Both the position numbers and the translations under genes were made by a program. From an uncultured Eubacteriales bacterium (GTDB lineage: Bacteria; Bacillota; Clostridia; Oscillospirales; CAG-272), in NCBI GenBank assembly GCA_905187695.1, contig CAJJIY010000017.1:1-31658 (forward strand): a stretch of 31,658 bases of DNA, read 5' to 3'. This document shows, one piece after another, positions 23,206 through 31,658 of the stretch. Positions within the stretch are counted from its first letter, which is position 1, and the number at the start of each line of letters is the position of its first letter. The notes beneath the pieces were generated by a model. It ran no database searches, was not told the DNA's origin, and saw only the letters and a program-made list of their open reading frames with translations.

Positions 23206-24300
23206 TTATAAGAACACGCGATATTTCCGGCATATAAGGAACAAACACAATGACAGCGACAATACACCGTAAATGCTGCCGGCTTCCCGTTCGGCTCTGA
23301 CCGACCGTTCGCCTGCCGGAGACGGATTTTCCGGAGGTCGTCCGGCGGGTTCTTCCGGAAGGCCGGCAACGGGGTCGTTTCCGGCGGGGCTGTCCGGTTC
23401 GCGGGTGGGGGTGTTTGCCGGAGGATTTTCCATTATGCTTGCGGGAAGATCCATGATTTTTTCGGCATAATTCAGACAGAAATATTCTCCCGTTCCGGTT
23501 TGACCGTATCCGTTTTCCAGCGCGATCACGCGAAAAGTACTTCCTGCCGCGGCCGTTCCCAGTTTCGGATAAGAAGCGCCCGGGCCGGCGCGCAGGTTGA
23601 TCTTCGTAGAGGTAACGGTATAGTAGCCGGTCAATTTGTTGTCTGAAAGCATGGAATTTTTGCTGTAGGCAGGGACTCCGTAACCGATGATTCGGGTGTC
23701 CGAGAGGGCATAATCCCGCAGCTTGACGGCGTTTCCGGTGTTTCCCTCCACCGTATAGACCCGATTGTCTTTTATGTATCGTACCAGTCCCACATGATCG
23801 CTTTCACGGGTACATCCGTCCGAACGAAAGAAGATGAGATCGCCCCGCAGAGGAACATATCCGTTTTTTTCCGTGCGGTAAAGCCCCGCTTTCCGGAGCG
23901 CCTCCACCCAAAGCGAGCAACTGGCAAACCGGCCGAGCGCGGCCGTTTCTTCTCCGGCCTTGAAAAAGCACCAGGAGGCAAAAGAAGCGCACCAGGCGTA
24001 TCCATATGTACCGCCGATTTTTCCCAGCGTCCGATTGTATTCGGTGTAGTTGCCGGTCCCGCCGGAATCGGCACCGTCAAATCCGCCCTCTCCGTTCCCT
24101 TCGTGATAGAAGAGTTGGGATAGCGCGGCTGCGACCACTGCGTCCCGCCCGGTTTGTTCGGGGAGCGAGCGCAGATTTTTTTCGTAGCGTGAATCGGCGT
24201 AAGCCCCCGTGGCGGGGCAGGCCGGCGTGATTGCGTAAATCGGCAGGACGGAAAATGAAATGAGCAGTGAAAAAGTCAACAGAGCAAACAGCTTTTTCAT
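23206..24300 (-). CDS. Secreted CHAP-SH3b protein with C-terminal membrane anchor
   Basis: This 364-residue protein has a signal peptide MKKLFALLTFSLLISF...YA (1-23). A CHAP amidase/peptidase domain (about 50-215) follows, with catalytic C104 in GYAWCASFASW and H169 in SDHVGLV. Next come a bacterial SH3 domain (about 225-280) with TKINLRAGPGASYPKLG, a Pro/Glu-rich stretch (about 293-340), and a membrane segment IYGVLSLSLCLFLI with a basic tail. CHAP enzymes cut peptidoglycan cross-bridges or stem peptides; the anchor would hold this one at the membrane below the wall. ATG 24300 follows GAAAGGAGG closely; the upstream extension to 24558 lacks these features and overlaps araB. Confidence 0.88.
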   Translation of the reverse strand: MKKLFALLTFSLLISFSVLPIYAITPACPATGAYADSRYEKNLRSLPEQTGRDAVVAAALSQLFYHEGNGEGGFDGADSGGTGNYTEYNRTLGKIGGTYGYAWCASFASWCFFKAGEETAALGRFASCSLWVEALRKAGLYRTEKNGYVPLRGDLIFFRSDGCTRESDHVGLVRYIKDNRVYTVEGNTGNAVKLRDYALSDTRIIGYGVPAYSKNSMLSDNKLTGYYTVTSTKINLRAGPGASYPKLGTAAAGSTFRVIALENGYGQTGTGEYFCLNYAEKIMDLPASIMENPPANTPTREPDSPAGNDPVAGLPEEPAGRPPENPSPAGERSVRAEREAGSIYGVLSLSLCLFLICRKYRVFL

Positions 24301-24328
24301 GAAAGCCTCCTTTCTTTTTCTCCCTTCC

Positions 24329-24357
24329 ATTGTAACATGAAAATTGCGGATTTTCAC
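24329..24357 (-). promoter_or_regulatory. Possible promoter of the CHAP gene
   Basis: On the minus strand GTGAAA (24357-24352) and TACAAT (24334-24329) have a 17-bp spacer. The -35 box is weak. Transcription would start about 20 bases before the ATG region at 24300. Confidence 0.4.
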
Positions 24358-24396
24358 TGGGAATGTCTGCTTTTTCGGGGAATGATCCAAAAAGAA

Positions 24397-24425
24397 TTGA
24401 CCTTTTTGAAAGTTTATGGTACAAT
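24397..24425 (+). promoter_or_regulatory. Promoter of araB
   Basis: TTGACC (24397-24402) and TACAAT (24420-24425) have a 17-bp spacer. The araB ATG is at 24468 with GGCGGAGG upstream. No clear operator is visible. Confidence 0.7.
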
Positions 24426-24467
24426 GAAAGCAATCGCAGATTGCGCCCATGCGGGCGGAGGTTTCAG

Positions 24468-26135
24468 ATGGAAAAGAAGTATACATTAGGGATTGATTTC
24501 GGCTCGCTTTCAGGGCGGGCTGTGTTGGCGGATGTACGAAACGGTGCCGAGCTGGCAAGTGCTGTGATGGATTATCCGCACGCCGTGATGGACCGGGTGC
24601 TGGCCAAGACCGGCGCGCCGCTTCCGCCGGACTTTGCCCTGCAGGATCCGGCCGACTATTTGTTGGTGGCCGGGACCGTGATCCCCGAAGCTCTTCGTCA
24701 GGCCGGGGTCTCTCCTTCAGAAGTGGCCGGTGTGTGCGTGGATTTTACCTGTTGTACGGTCCTGCCGCTTGACAAAAACGGCACGCCGCTTTCCATGCTT
24801 CCGGAATTTGAGCGGGAGCCGCACGCCTATGCTAAACTGTGGAAGCATCATGCCGCCACCCCCTATGCCGACCGAATGAACGAGGTGGCGCGCGCCCGGG
24901 GTGAGAAATTTCTTTTGTCGTGCGGCGGCGCGGTCTCCAGCGAGTGGCTTTTTCCCAAAATCTACGAAACATTGGATAAAGCGCCCGCGGTCTATGCCGC
25001 GGCCGACAGTTTTATGGAGGCCGGGGATTATCTGGCCTTTGTGTTGACCGGCGTGCGCCGCCGCGGTTATCTTTACGCCGCTTACAAGGCACAGTACGAT
25101 AAAAAAGACGGCTATCCAAGCGAGGATTATTTTGCGGCGGTGGACAGACGGCTCACTCATGTGGTGCGCGATAAGCTCCGCGACCCGGTCATCATGTCGG
25201 GCACACCGGTGGGGACGGTCACGCCGGAGGCTGCCGAGAGGTTCGGTCTTGCCGCCGGTACGCCGGTGGCGGCCTCCATGCCGGATGGCCATGTGGCGGC
25301 GGCGGCACTGGATATGAAAATGCGGGGCGATATGTTCGCGGTTTTCGGTACATCCGGCTGTTTTTACCTGCTGGACGACCGGTATCTGGATATTCCCGGC
25401 ATCTGCGGCAGTGTCCCGGACGGCGTGATTCCCGGTTTTTACGGCTATGAGGCCGGGCTTTCCTGCTTTGGCGATCATTTTGCCTATGCCGCCCAAGAGC
25501 TGACTTCTCCCGAATATGTGGCGGAAGCGAAGGCACAGGGCATTTCCATGATGAAGTTGCTTCTCCGGAAGGCGGCCGCAAAAAAGCCGGGGGAGAGCGG
25601 TGTGCTGGCGCTCAATTGGTTCAACGGAAACCGGAGCGTATTGGTGAACTATGATCTTTCCGGTCTTTTTGTGGGACTGACGCTTTCAACACGCCCGGAA
25701 GATCTGATGCGCGCCCTCATCGAGGCGACTGCTTTCGGTACGCGGAACATCCTGAATAACTTTGAAACGCACGGTGGGGAGATCCGCCGCATCATTGCCT
25801 CCGGTGGCATTGCCCGAAAAGACCCCTTTACCATGCAGCTTTTTGCGGATGTGCTCAAAAAGGAGATCCGTGTGGCCGAAACCGCACAGGCACCGGCATT
25901 GGGTTCGGCGATCAATGCGGCAGTGGCGGCCGGGGTCTATCCGGATTTCCCGTCGGCCATCTCGGCCATGTCCAGGGTCAGCGATACGGTTTATCGCCCT
26001 GCTCCCGAAAACGCGCCGGTTTATGACCGGCTGTTCGGGGAATATATGAAACTGCACGATTATTTCGGCCGGGGCGGGAATGATGTGATGCGGGAATTGC
26101 GCCGCATTTCGGCACAGGCCAGGGGGCTTTCATAA
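24468..26135 (+). CDS. araB: Ribulokinase (L-ribulose phosphorylation, arabinose pathway)
   Basis: This 555-residue FGGY-family sugar kinase, which uses ATP to phosphorylate L-ribulose at O5 in the cytoplasm, starts KKYTLGIDFGSLSGRAVL, with the first phosphate loop. It continues with YPHAVMDR, VCVDFTCCTVLP, LNWFNGNRS near residue 385, and IRRIIASGGIARKDPFTMQ and PALGSAINAAVAAGVY towards the end. The length and the NWFNGNR motif fit AraB (about 540-565) rather than rhamnulokinase (about 480). Start ATG 24468 has a good ribosome binding site; the longer frame to 24363 runs through the promoter. Epimerase (araD) and isomerase (araA) genes are not in the window. Its stop overlaps the next start by one base. 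Confidence 0.9.
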   Translation: MEKKYTLGIDFGSLSGRAVLADVRNGAELASAVMDYPHAVMDRVLAKTGAPLPPDFALQDPADYLLVAGTVIPEALRQAGVSPSEVAGVCVDFTCCTVLPLDKNGTPLSMLPEFEREPHAYAKLWKHHAATPYADRMNEVARARGEKFLLSCGGAVSSEWLFPKIYETLDKAPAVYAAADSFMEAGDYLAFVLTGVRRRGYLYAAYKAQYDKKDGYPSEDYFAAVDRRLTHVVRDKLRDPVIMSGTPVGTVTPEAAERFGLAAGTPVAASMPDGHVAAAALDMKMRGDMFAVFGTSGCFYLLDDRYLDIPGICGSVPDGVIPGFYGYEAGLSCFGDHFAYAAQELTSPEYVAEAKAQGISMMKLLLRKAAAKKPGESGVLALNWFNGNRSVLVNYDLSGLFVGLTLSTRPEDLMRALIEATAFGTRNILNNFETHGGEIRRIIASGGIARKDPFTMQLFADVLKKEIRVAETAQAPALGSAINAAVAAGVYPDFPSAISAMSRVSDTVYRPAPENAPVYDRLFGEYMKLHDYFGRGGNDVMRELRRISAQARGLS

Positions 26136-26857
26136 TGGCCCGGCCGGGTATTCGTTACGGCCGGTGGCTTATGGGACGGATTCTGCGTTCGATTCTGGTG
26201 CTTTTCCTGCTTTTGCTGACGCTGTTTCTTTTCTGGCGGGTCTTTCTTTCAAACCGCCTTCCCAAAGAAATGCGCACACTGGTACCGGACGAGGCACTTC
26301 ACCGTGCGCTCCTCTCGGGGGAACTCCATCCCTTTACGCAGGAGCAGTCCACCCTTACCCGTGAAGAACGGAATTACGGCTATTTCGGCGTGCCGCGTTT
26401 CGTGTTTGTTCCGGAAGCCGGAGAGGCGCAGGTAGTGTTCCGCTATAACAACAGCACTTTAAAAAAGGTGGCGGCCGATCTTGGTCTCCCGGAGGCTTTG
26501 CCGCGCGGAGAAGAAGTTTTTGATGTGTCGGCCCTGCTCATTACCGATCTGACGCCGGAGGATACCTCCGACAATGCGGACGGCAGTGAAACGCTCTCCA
26601 CGCGCCGGGTGCATCCGGCCGCGCGGCAGATTGCCGTTACGCGGCTTTACACCTATATTCTTTATACTTTTGAGGAGGTCTGTCCTCAGCCCGACACCTT
26701 GGTGGTCTATCTGGATGTCTATTACGGGGAAAACCCGGATTACAGTGAAAAACCGCTCGGAACGCTCCGGCTTTATCATATTGATTCCGCAAACGAGCCG
26801 GTGAAAATTTCCGGGAAAGAGGAAAAGGCCATCCGCGCCTTTACCCCCGGTACCTAA
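26135..26857 (+). CDS. Membrane-anchored hypothetical protein
   Basis: This 240-residue protein has one N-terminal membrane segment (ILRSILVLFLLLLTLFLFWRV, about 16-36) preceded by basic residues, so the rest (about 40-240) should be outside the membrane on the trans side. The body contains RYNNSTLKKVAADLGLPE and alternating strand-like stretches. I recognize no family. The start overlaps the araB stop (TAATG), so the two are translationally coupled, and 10 bases separate it from the next gene. Confidence 0.8.
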   Translation: MARPGIRYGRWLMGRILRSILVLFLLLLTLFLFWRVFLSNRLPKEMRTLVPDEALHRALLSGELHPFTQEQSTLTREERNYGYFGVPRFVFVPEAGEAQVVFRYNNSTLKKVAADLGLPEALPRGEEVFDVSALLITDLTPEDTSDNADGSETLSTRRVHPAARQIAVTRLYTYILYTFEEVCPQPDTLVVYLDVYYGENPDYSEKPLGTLRLYHIDSANEPVKISGKEEKAIRAFTPGT

Positions 26858-26867
26858 GGAGGAAAAG

Positions 26868-27428
26868 ATGTACGATTGTCACCCCAAGCGCCGGAATCGC
26901 CGCGCGCAGTTGCTTGTTTTGCTGTTTGTGACGCTTGCGGCGCTTTCTTTTACCGTTTCGGCCTTTTTGCCGCGGTTTGCCTCCATTCCGCAGATCTTCG
27001 GCCTTTTCTTGTTGGTTCCGGCCATTCAGATAGCCGCCCGCTATACCGTTGTGCGCTATCTTTACCGTTTGCGGCCGATAGAAGGCACGGACGATGCCGA
27101 TTTTGAAGTTTACACTTACCGGGGCGGTGCGAAAATGCAGCTTGTCTGTCGCACCGCGCTTTCCGAGATCCGGGCCGTAACGCCGCTTACAAAAGAAAAC
27201 CGGCGCCCGCCGCACGGCATCCGCCGTTATCATTATGAGGTGGATCTCTGCCCGCGGGAGGCCATGGTCGTTTCTCTGGTGACGGCCGACGGTCCCTGCG
27301 AGATTCTGCTCAGCCCCGATGAAAAACTTTTTGAGATCTTTGAGACGGCGGCCGTGAAAAACGCCTGTCTGGCGGCAGATCCGGACCCAAAGGCGCCCGC
27401 CGGCGAAGACGAAACCGAAAATCCGTAA
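26868..27428 (+). CDS. Hypothetical protein with two N-terminal membrane segments
   Basis: The 186-residue protein begins with a basic stretch MYDCHPKRRNRR, followed by two membrane segments (about 14-36 and 42-58), so the C-terminal body (about 60-186) is cytoplasmic. The body is strand-rich with a YHYEVDLCPREAMVVSL block and ends in an acidic tail GEDETENP. The layout resembles small membrane proteins of unknown function in clostridia. AAGGAGGAAAAG precedes the ATG. It is the last gene of the araB transcript before the promoter at 27472. Confidence 0.78.
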   Translation: MYDCHPKRRNRRAQLLVLLFVTLAALSFTVSAFLPRFASIPQIFGLFLLVPAIQIAARYTVVRYLYRLRPIEGTDDADFEVYTYRGGAKMQLVCRTALSEIRAVTPLTKENRRPPHGIRRYHYEVDLCPREAMVVSLVTADGPCEILLSPDEKLFEIFETAAVKNACLAADPDPKAPAGEDETENP

Positions 27429-27471
27429 CAGACTGATTTTTTCTCATTTTATGTGCTATTTTCCGCTCTCC

Positions 27472-27500
27472 TTGACAAAATTTCCGCGTTCCCCTATAAT
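27472..27500 (+). promoter_or_regulatory. Perfect consensus promoter of the rhamnosidase gene
   Basis: TTGACA (27472-27477) and TATAAT (27495-27500) with a 17-bp spacer match the sigma-A consensus at all positions. Between it and the ATG at 27543 lies the small repeat ATGAAA/TTTCAT and the site GAAGGAGAGG. Confidence 0.85.
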
Positions 27501-27542
27501 GAAAACGGAATGAAAGAAATTTCATGAAGGAGAGGGACCAAG

Positions 27543-29801
27543 ATGAACGCAAAAAACTGGATCCGATGCCCCATCAATACCGAAAGCAAAGGGATTACCT
27601 TTGTCAAAGAGTTCTCGCTTAGAAATCAGGCGGGAAAAGCAACCCTTCGGATTTCTTCCGTCGGCCTCTTTGCCGCCTATCTCAACGGCAAGCGTCTGGG
27701 GCGCGGCGTGCTGACGCCGGGGTATACCCAATATCATCATCGCGTGCAGTACATGACCTATGACATTACCGGTCTGCTGACCGGTCAGAACCGGCTGGAA
27801 GTGATGGTCGGCCCCGGTTGGGCGGTCGGAAGACTGGCCTATGACGGCGGCCGGAGCGTTTACAGCGACCATGTGGCGCTGAACCTTCTTTGCAAGGGCA
27901 CCGATGTTTCGGGCGCCACTTTCGGGTTTGTCAGCGATGAAAGTTTTGAGGTATATACCAGTCCCGTAATTTTCTCGGATATTTATGACGGGGAAAAGCA
28001 GGACTATGCCTGTGAAAAGACCTTTCTTGGCCATGCGGTGAAAGATAAAAACGGAATGGCCTTCCCGCTGGTGCGCCAGATCGGGCCGGACATCATCGAG
28101 CACGAGCGTCTTGCGCCGGTGGAGCTGATCCGCACGCCCAAGGGCGAGACGGTGCTGGATTTCGGCCAGAATCTAACGGGCTATGTGGCGCTGAATCTTG
28201 CCGGCAAAAAAGGCGACCGGGTGTCGCTCTCTTTTGCAGAAGTGCTGGATAAAGACGGCAACTTCTATCGGGACAATTACCGGAGCGCCAAAAGTGAAGT
28301 TTCCTATGTACTGGACGGTGAAAAACGGGAATATAAACCCTTCTTCTCTTTCCAGGGATTCCGCTATGTGCGGGTGGATGAATATCCGGGAGAGATCGAT
28401 CTTTCGGCCTTCCGCGCGGTAGTGGTACATTCGCAGATGAAGCGTATCGGTTCTTTCTCCTGCGGAAATCCGAAAATCAATCAGCTATATCACAATACCA
28501 TCTGGGGACAGAAGAGCAACTACCTGGATATTCCCACCGATTGCCCTCAGCGGGATGAGCGACTGGGCTGGACCGGCGACGCGCAGGTTTTTTGCCGCAC
28601 CGCCGCGCTGAATTTTGATGTCCGCCGCTTTTTCGAAAAATGGCTTTCCGAACTGCGCCTGGATCAGCGGGAGGACGGCGCCATCTGGGGCACCTGCCCT
28701 GAAAATTTTGCAACCGAATACCATACCCGCGTGTCGGCCGCATGGGGCGATGCCGCGACCATCATTCCCAGTGAGCTTTATATGGCCTACGGCAATCCGT
28801 CCGTCCTTGAGGACAACTTTGAAATGATGCGCCGTTGGGTGGAGTATCTGCACGGAGCCGGCCCGGAGGAATATCTCTGGCTGGGTGGCTATCACTATGG
28901 CGACTGGCTGGCCATGGATGCCGGCGGAGACAGTTATGTCGGCGCCACTTCCAACGATCTCATCGCCAGCGCTTTCTTCGCGCGTTCCACCGAGCTGCTT
29001 GTCCGGGCCGGGGAAGCGCTGGGGCGCGATATGACCGGATATAAAGAACTTTACCGCAAGGTGCGCGCGGCCTTCCGTGATTATTTCATGGAGGATGGGA
29101 TGCCCCGTGAAGAATTCCCCTTTACGGAGGTCTGCACCGACAAGCGCCAGTATGAAAAGAAAGTGGATGTGGTTCGCAAGGGCGTGACGCAGACGGGACT
29201 GGTGCTGATTCTTCATTTCGGCCTTTGCGAGGCGTCCGAACGCCCTGCACTGGAGAAAAAACTGGTGGAGCTGATCGAAAACGCCGGCGGCCTGATGGCA
29301 ACCGGATTTGTCGGGACACCCTATATTCTTCATGTGCTGTCGGCGGCCGGCCGTGATGATGTGGCCTATCGGCTGTTGCTCGAAGAACGGAATCCTTCCT
29401 GGCTCTTCTCGGTCACGCACGGCGCCACCACCATGTGGGAACACTGGAACGGTATCAAGGAGGACGGCTCTTTCTGGAGCCGGAATATGAACTCCTTCAA
29501 TCACTATGCCTACGGATCGGTCTGCGACTGGATTTACAGCCGTGTGGCCGGCATTTCCCCGGCGGAGCCCGGTTATCGTCGGATCCTGCTCTCGCCCGTG
29601 CCGAACCGGGCGCTCGGTTTCGTCAACTGTGCGTATGAAAGCGTGGCCGGACGGATTGAAAGCAACTGGTATTATAAAGGCAACGATGTGTATTTCGAGT
29701 TTACCGTGCCCGAAGGGGCCACGGCCGAAATCCGTTTGCCGGGTGGCTACCGCGAGACGGTCGGCGCGGGTTCCTATCATTATACAGTGAAGGATCTGTA
29801 A
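27543..29801 (+). CDS. Alpha-L-rhamnosidase, glycoside hydrolase family 78
   Basis: The 752-residue enzyme has no signal peptide, so it is cytoplasmic and would act on imported rhamnosides. The N-terminal part (about 1-270) is made of beta-sandwich domains, including GRGVLTPGYTQYHHRVQYMTYD, near the start. The (alpha/alpha)6 catalytic domain contains DCPQRDERLGWTGDAQVF at residues 333-350, with E339 and D346 matching the conserved catalytic-region residues of GH78. A later TTMWEHWNG supplies another conserved Glu. A C-terminal beta-sandwich closes the protein. Most GH78 enzymes have 850-1000 residues, so some N-terminal module is missing. It has its own promoter and terminator and is separate from araB. 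Confidence 0.92.
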   Translation: MNAKNWIRCPINTESKGITFVKEFSLRNQAGKATLRISSVGLFAAYLNGKRLGRGVLTPGYTQYHHRVQYMTYDITGLLTGQNRLEVMVGPGWAVGRLAYDGGRSVYSDHVALNLLCKGTDVSGATFGFVSDESFEVYTSPVIFSDIYDGEKQDYACEKTFLGHAVKDKNGMAFPLVRQIGPDIIEHERLAPVELIRTPKGETVLDFGQNLTGYVALNLAGKKGDRVSLSFAEVLDKDGNFYRDNYRSAKSEVSYVLDGEKREYKPFFSFQGFRYVRVDEYPGEIDLSAFRAVVVHSQMKRIGSFSCGNPKINQLYHNTIWGQKSNYLDIPTDCPQRDERLGWTGDAQVFCRTAALNFDVRRFFEKWLSELRLDQREDGAIWGTCPENFATEYHTRVSAAWGDAATIIPSELYMAYGNPSVLEDNFEMMRRWVEYLHGAGPEEYLWLGGYHYGDWLAMDAGGDSYVGATSNDLIASAFFARSTELLVRAGEALGRDMTGYKELYRKVRAAFRDYFMEDGMPREEFPFTEVCTDKRQYEKKVDVVRKGVTQTGLVLILHFGLCEASERPALEKKLVELIENAGGLMATGFVGTPYILHVLSAAGRDDVAYRLLLEERNPSWLFSVTHGATTMWEHWNGIKEDGSFWSRNMNSFNHYAYGSVCDWIYSRVAGISPAEPGYRRILLSPVPNRALGFVNCAYESVAGRIESNWYYKGNDVYFEFTVPEGATAEIRLPGGYRETVGAGSYHYTVKDL

Positions 29802-29882
29802 GCGGAATCTGACCGAAAACAAACCCGTCTGACAGCTGACAATCTGTTTTATTCGGGGGAGTTCTCTCCTGCGATCTATGGA

Positions 29883-29935
29883 TAGAATCACTCTGCCCGG
29901 TTTTCCGGGCGGAGCGGTTCTGTCTCTTTTTTTAG
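29883..29935 (+). terminator. Terminator after the rhamnosidase gene
   Basis: A long stem of about 16 pairs, AGAATCACTCTGCCCGG against CCGGGCGGAGCGGTTCT, with three G-T pairs or mismatches around TTTT is followed by a T-rich run. It lies just before the ribosome binding site of the next gene. Confidence 0.8.
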
Positions 29936-29943
29936 GAGGAAAT

Positions 29944-31658
29944 ATGGAATTTTTGCCTGTCAGTGCGGCTGAAATGAAAGAACGCGGTTGGGATGCGCCG
30001 GATTTTGTCTATGTCACGGGGGATGCCTATGTGGACCACCCCTCTTTCGGTGTTTCAATTATCTCGCGGGTACTGGAAAACGCGGGATACCGGGTGGCGA
30101 TCCTCGCACAGCCGGATTTTCGCTCGGCTGTGGATTTCAGGCGGTTCGGGCGGCCGCGCCTTGGTTTTTTGGTGACAGCCGGTAATATTGATTCCATGGT
30201 GGCACATTATACTGTGGCGCGCCGTCGCCGCACTTATGATTATTATTCTCCCGGCGGTGTGATGGGCAGAAGGCCTGACCGCGCCGTGATTGTCTATTGC
30301 AACCGTATCCGGGAGGCCTATGGCGATGTGCCGATCGTTTTGGGCGGTCTGGAGGCTTCTCTCCGGCGGTTTGCGCATTATGATTACTGGGATGACCGGG
30401 TACGCCGCTCGATTCTCGTGGATTCCAAGGCGGATCTGCTGACTTACGGGATGGGAGAAAATATTCTTCTGCGTGTGGCAGAACTGCTGGCGCGCGGCGT
30501 GCCGATCCGGAAGATCCGGGATGTACGCGGCACGGTTTTCCGTGCCGACCGGGGAGACGCGGTGCATTTCCCAGTGGCCGATTCCTTTGATTTTGATGTG
30601 CTGAAAAATGACAAGCGTGCCTATGCCAGAGCCTTCGGCGTGCAATACCGCAATCAGGATGCCGTCACCGGCAAGGCGATGATTGAATATTACGGTGATA
30701 AAATGCTGGTGGCCAACCCTCCCATGCCGCCGCTCACGCGGGAAGAACTGGATCGGGTGTACGCATTGCCTTATTGTCGCACCTATCACCCGATGTACGA
30801 AAAAGAGGGCGGCGTACCCGCAATCGAAGAGGTGCGTTTCTCAATCACGCACAACCGAGGGTGTTTCGGCGCTTGCAATTTTTGTGCACTTGCTTTTCAT
30901 CAGGGGCGGAGCGTTTGTTCCCGGAGCATCGAAAGTGTGGTGAAAGAGGCCGAAAAAATCACCCGTTTGCCGGGATTCAAGGGTTATATACATGATGTCG
31001 GCGGGCCGACGGCCAATTTCCGTTATCCGGCCTGTGACAAACAGAAGACGGCCGGGGTCTGTGCCACGCGCAAGTGCCTGGCACCCAAGCCCTGCCCGAA
31101 TCTCAAGGTGGATCACAGCGAATATCTGGAATTGCTGTGCCGGGTGGAGGCTGTTCCGGGTGTCAAAAAGGTCTTTATCCGTTCGGGCATCCGGTTTGAT
31201 TATCTGATGTATGACAAGGACGGTGCTTTCTTTGAAAAACTGGTGCGCGATCATGTCAGCGGACAGTTAAAGGTGGCGCCCGAACACTGCTCGGACGCCG
31301 TGCTGGACGCGATGGGGAAACCGCATTTCGAAGTATACGAGGCCTTTCGCCGCCGGTTTTTTGAGTTGACAAAAAAGGTGGGAAAAGAGCAATATCTGGT
31401 GCCGTATCTCATGTCCAGCCACCCCGGAAGCCGTCTTTCGGATGCCGTTACGCTGGCTGAGTGTTTAAAACGCGACCATTATGCGCCCGAGCAGGTGCAG
31501 GATTTTTATCCGACGCCCGGCACAGCCTCTACGGTGATGTATTATACCGGCATCAATCCGCTTACGATGAAACCGGTCTATGTGGCCACCGATTACCGGG
31601 AAAAGCAGGAGCAGCGGGCACTGTTGCAGTTTACCCGTCCGCAAAATGCCGCGGCGGT
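29944..31658 (+). CDS. YgiQ-family radical SAM protein (3' end outside window)
   Basis: The open frame runs 571 codons from ATG 29944 to the window edge, with TTAGGAGGAAAT directly upstream. The N-terminal part (about 1-290) has the YgiQ opening with DFVYVTGDAYVDHPSFGVS and GGLEASLRRFAHYDYWDD. The radical SAM cluster motif is C307, C311 and C314 in RGCFGACNFCAL. Further blocks are GGPTANFRY, VAPEHCSDAVL, and QVQDFYPTPGTASTVMYYTG, all typical of YgiQ. The family cleaves S-adenosylmethionine with a 4Fe-4S cluster; its substrate is not known. About 50-100 C-terminal residues are missing because of the window edge. Confidence 0.93.
   Translation, partial: MEFLPVSAAEMKERGWDAPDFVYVTGDAYVDHPSFGVSIISRVLENAGYRVAILAQPDFRSAVDFRRFGRPRLGFLVTAGNIDSMVAHYTVARRRRTYDYYSPGGVMGRRPDRAVIVYCNRIREAYGDVPIVLGGLEASLRRFAHYDYWDDRVRRSILVDSKADLLTYGMGENILLRVAELLARGVPIRKIRDVRGTVFRADRGDAVHFPVADSFDFDVLKNDKRAYARAFGVQYRNQDAVTGKAMIEYYGDKMLVANPPMPPLTREELDRVYALPYCRTYHPMYEKEGGVPAIEEVRFSITHNRGCFGACNFCALAFHQGRSVCSRSIESVVKEAEKITRLPGFKGYIHDVGGPTANFRYPACDKQKTAGVCATRKCLAPKPCPNLKVDHSEYLELLCRVEAVPGVKKVFIRSGIRFDYLMYDKDGAFFEKLVRDHVSGQLKVAPEHCSDAVLDAMGKPHFEVYEAFRRRFFELTKKVGKEQYLVPYLMSSHPGSRLSDAVTLAECLKRDHYAPEQVQDFYPTPGTASTVMYYTGINPLTMKPVYVATDYREKQEQRALLQFTRPQNAAA

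Noticed and set aside
24468..26135. Rhamnulokinase, suggested by the nearby rhamnosidase gene
   Set aside because: The length (555 aa) and motifs NWFNGNR and PHAVMDR fit ribulokinase (AraB) instead.

Overview
The window looks like part of the chromosome of a gut-type member of the Clostridia (Firmicutes). The indications are consensus sigma-A promoters with 17-bp spacers, strong AGGAGG ribosome binding sites, a DUF6472-type small cysteine protein, a GldA/GldF/GldG/DUF4340 ABC operon, and mobile elements with MobP-type relaxases and AP2-domain tyrosine integrases. The genus cannot be named from this sequence alone.

Region 1 (about 1-9040) is an integrative mobilizable element that enters from the left edge. 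It encodes a 968-aa protein that I read as a double-psi beta-barrel RNA polymerase-like protein (cellular RdRP/YonO superfamily, DxDxD triad at residues 628-632), an excisionase-like HTH protein, a 23-aa leader peptide ending in Pro-Pro-Pro, a hairpin-rich probable oriT, a ribbon-helix-helix accessory protein, a MobP-type relaxase with C-terminal Sel1 repeats, a 101-aa unknown protein, and two overlapping tyrosine recombinases. The second recombinase carries an extra copy of the arm-binding domain at its C-terminus.

Region 2 (about 9110-12050) is a second, decaying mobile segment. It holds a TnpV-like gene and a third integrase whose catalytic tyrosine is replaced by histidine. These are followed by three related inverted repeats, a strong promoter with a small unknown gene, and a string of tiny membrane-peptide genes in AT-rich DNA.

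Region 3 (12050-12770) is a tRNA-Pro locus on the minus strand with a consensus promoter and tandem terminators. Only the last tRNA, tRNA-Pro(CGG), is complete. Upstream of it lie a 5' half of tRNA-Pro(TGG) and a 5' half of tRNA-Pro(CGG), both cut exactly at the end of the anticodon loop and followed by near-identical 198/199-bp spacers. This looks like the scar of repeated site-specific recombination at the anticodon loop, the usual crossover site of tRNA-targeting integrases.

Region 4 (12770-31658) is ordinary chromosome with higher GC. It contains a CPBP-family membrane protein, a DUF6472 protein, the four-gene ABC/Gld-like operon, a MacB-like fused ATPase-permease with a very large extracellular insert (minus strand), a secreted CHAP-SH3b protein with a C-terminal membrane anchor (minus strand), ribulokinase (araB) followed by two unknown membrane proteins, a GH78 alpha-L-rhamnosidase behind a perfect consensus promoter, and the start of a YgiQ-type radical SAM protein running off the right edge. 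The araB and rhamnosidase genes point to use of plant-derived pentoses and deoxysugars.

The strongest candidates for undescribed biology are the polymerase-like protein on the mobilizable element, the tandem tRNA-Pro half-gene array, and the integrase with a duplicated DNA-binding domain.
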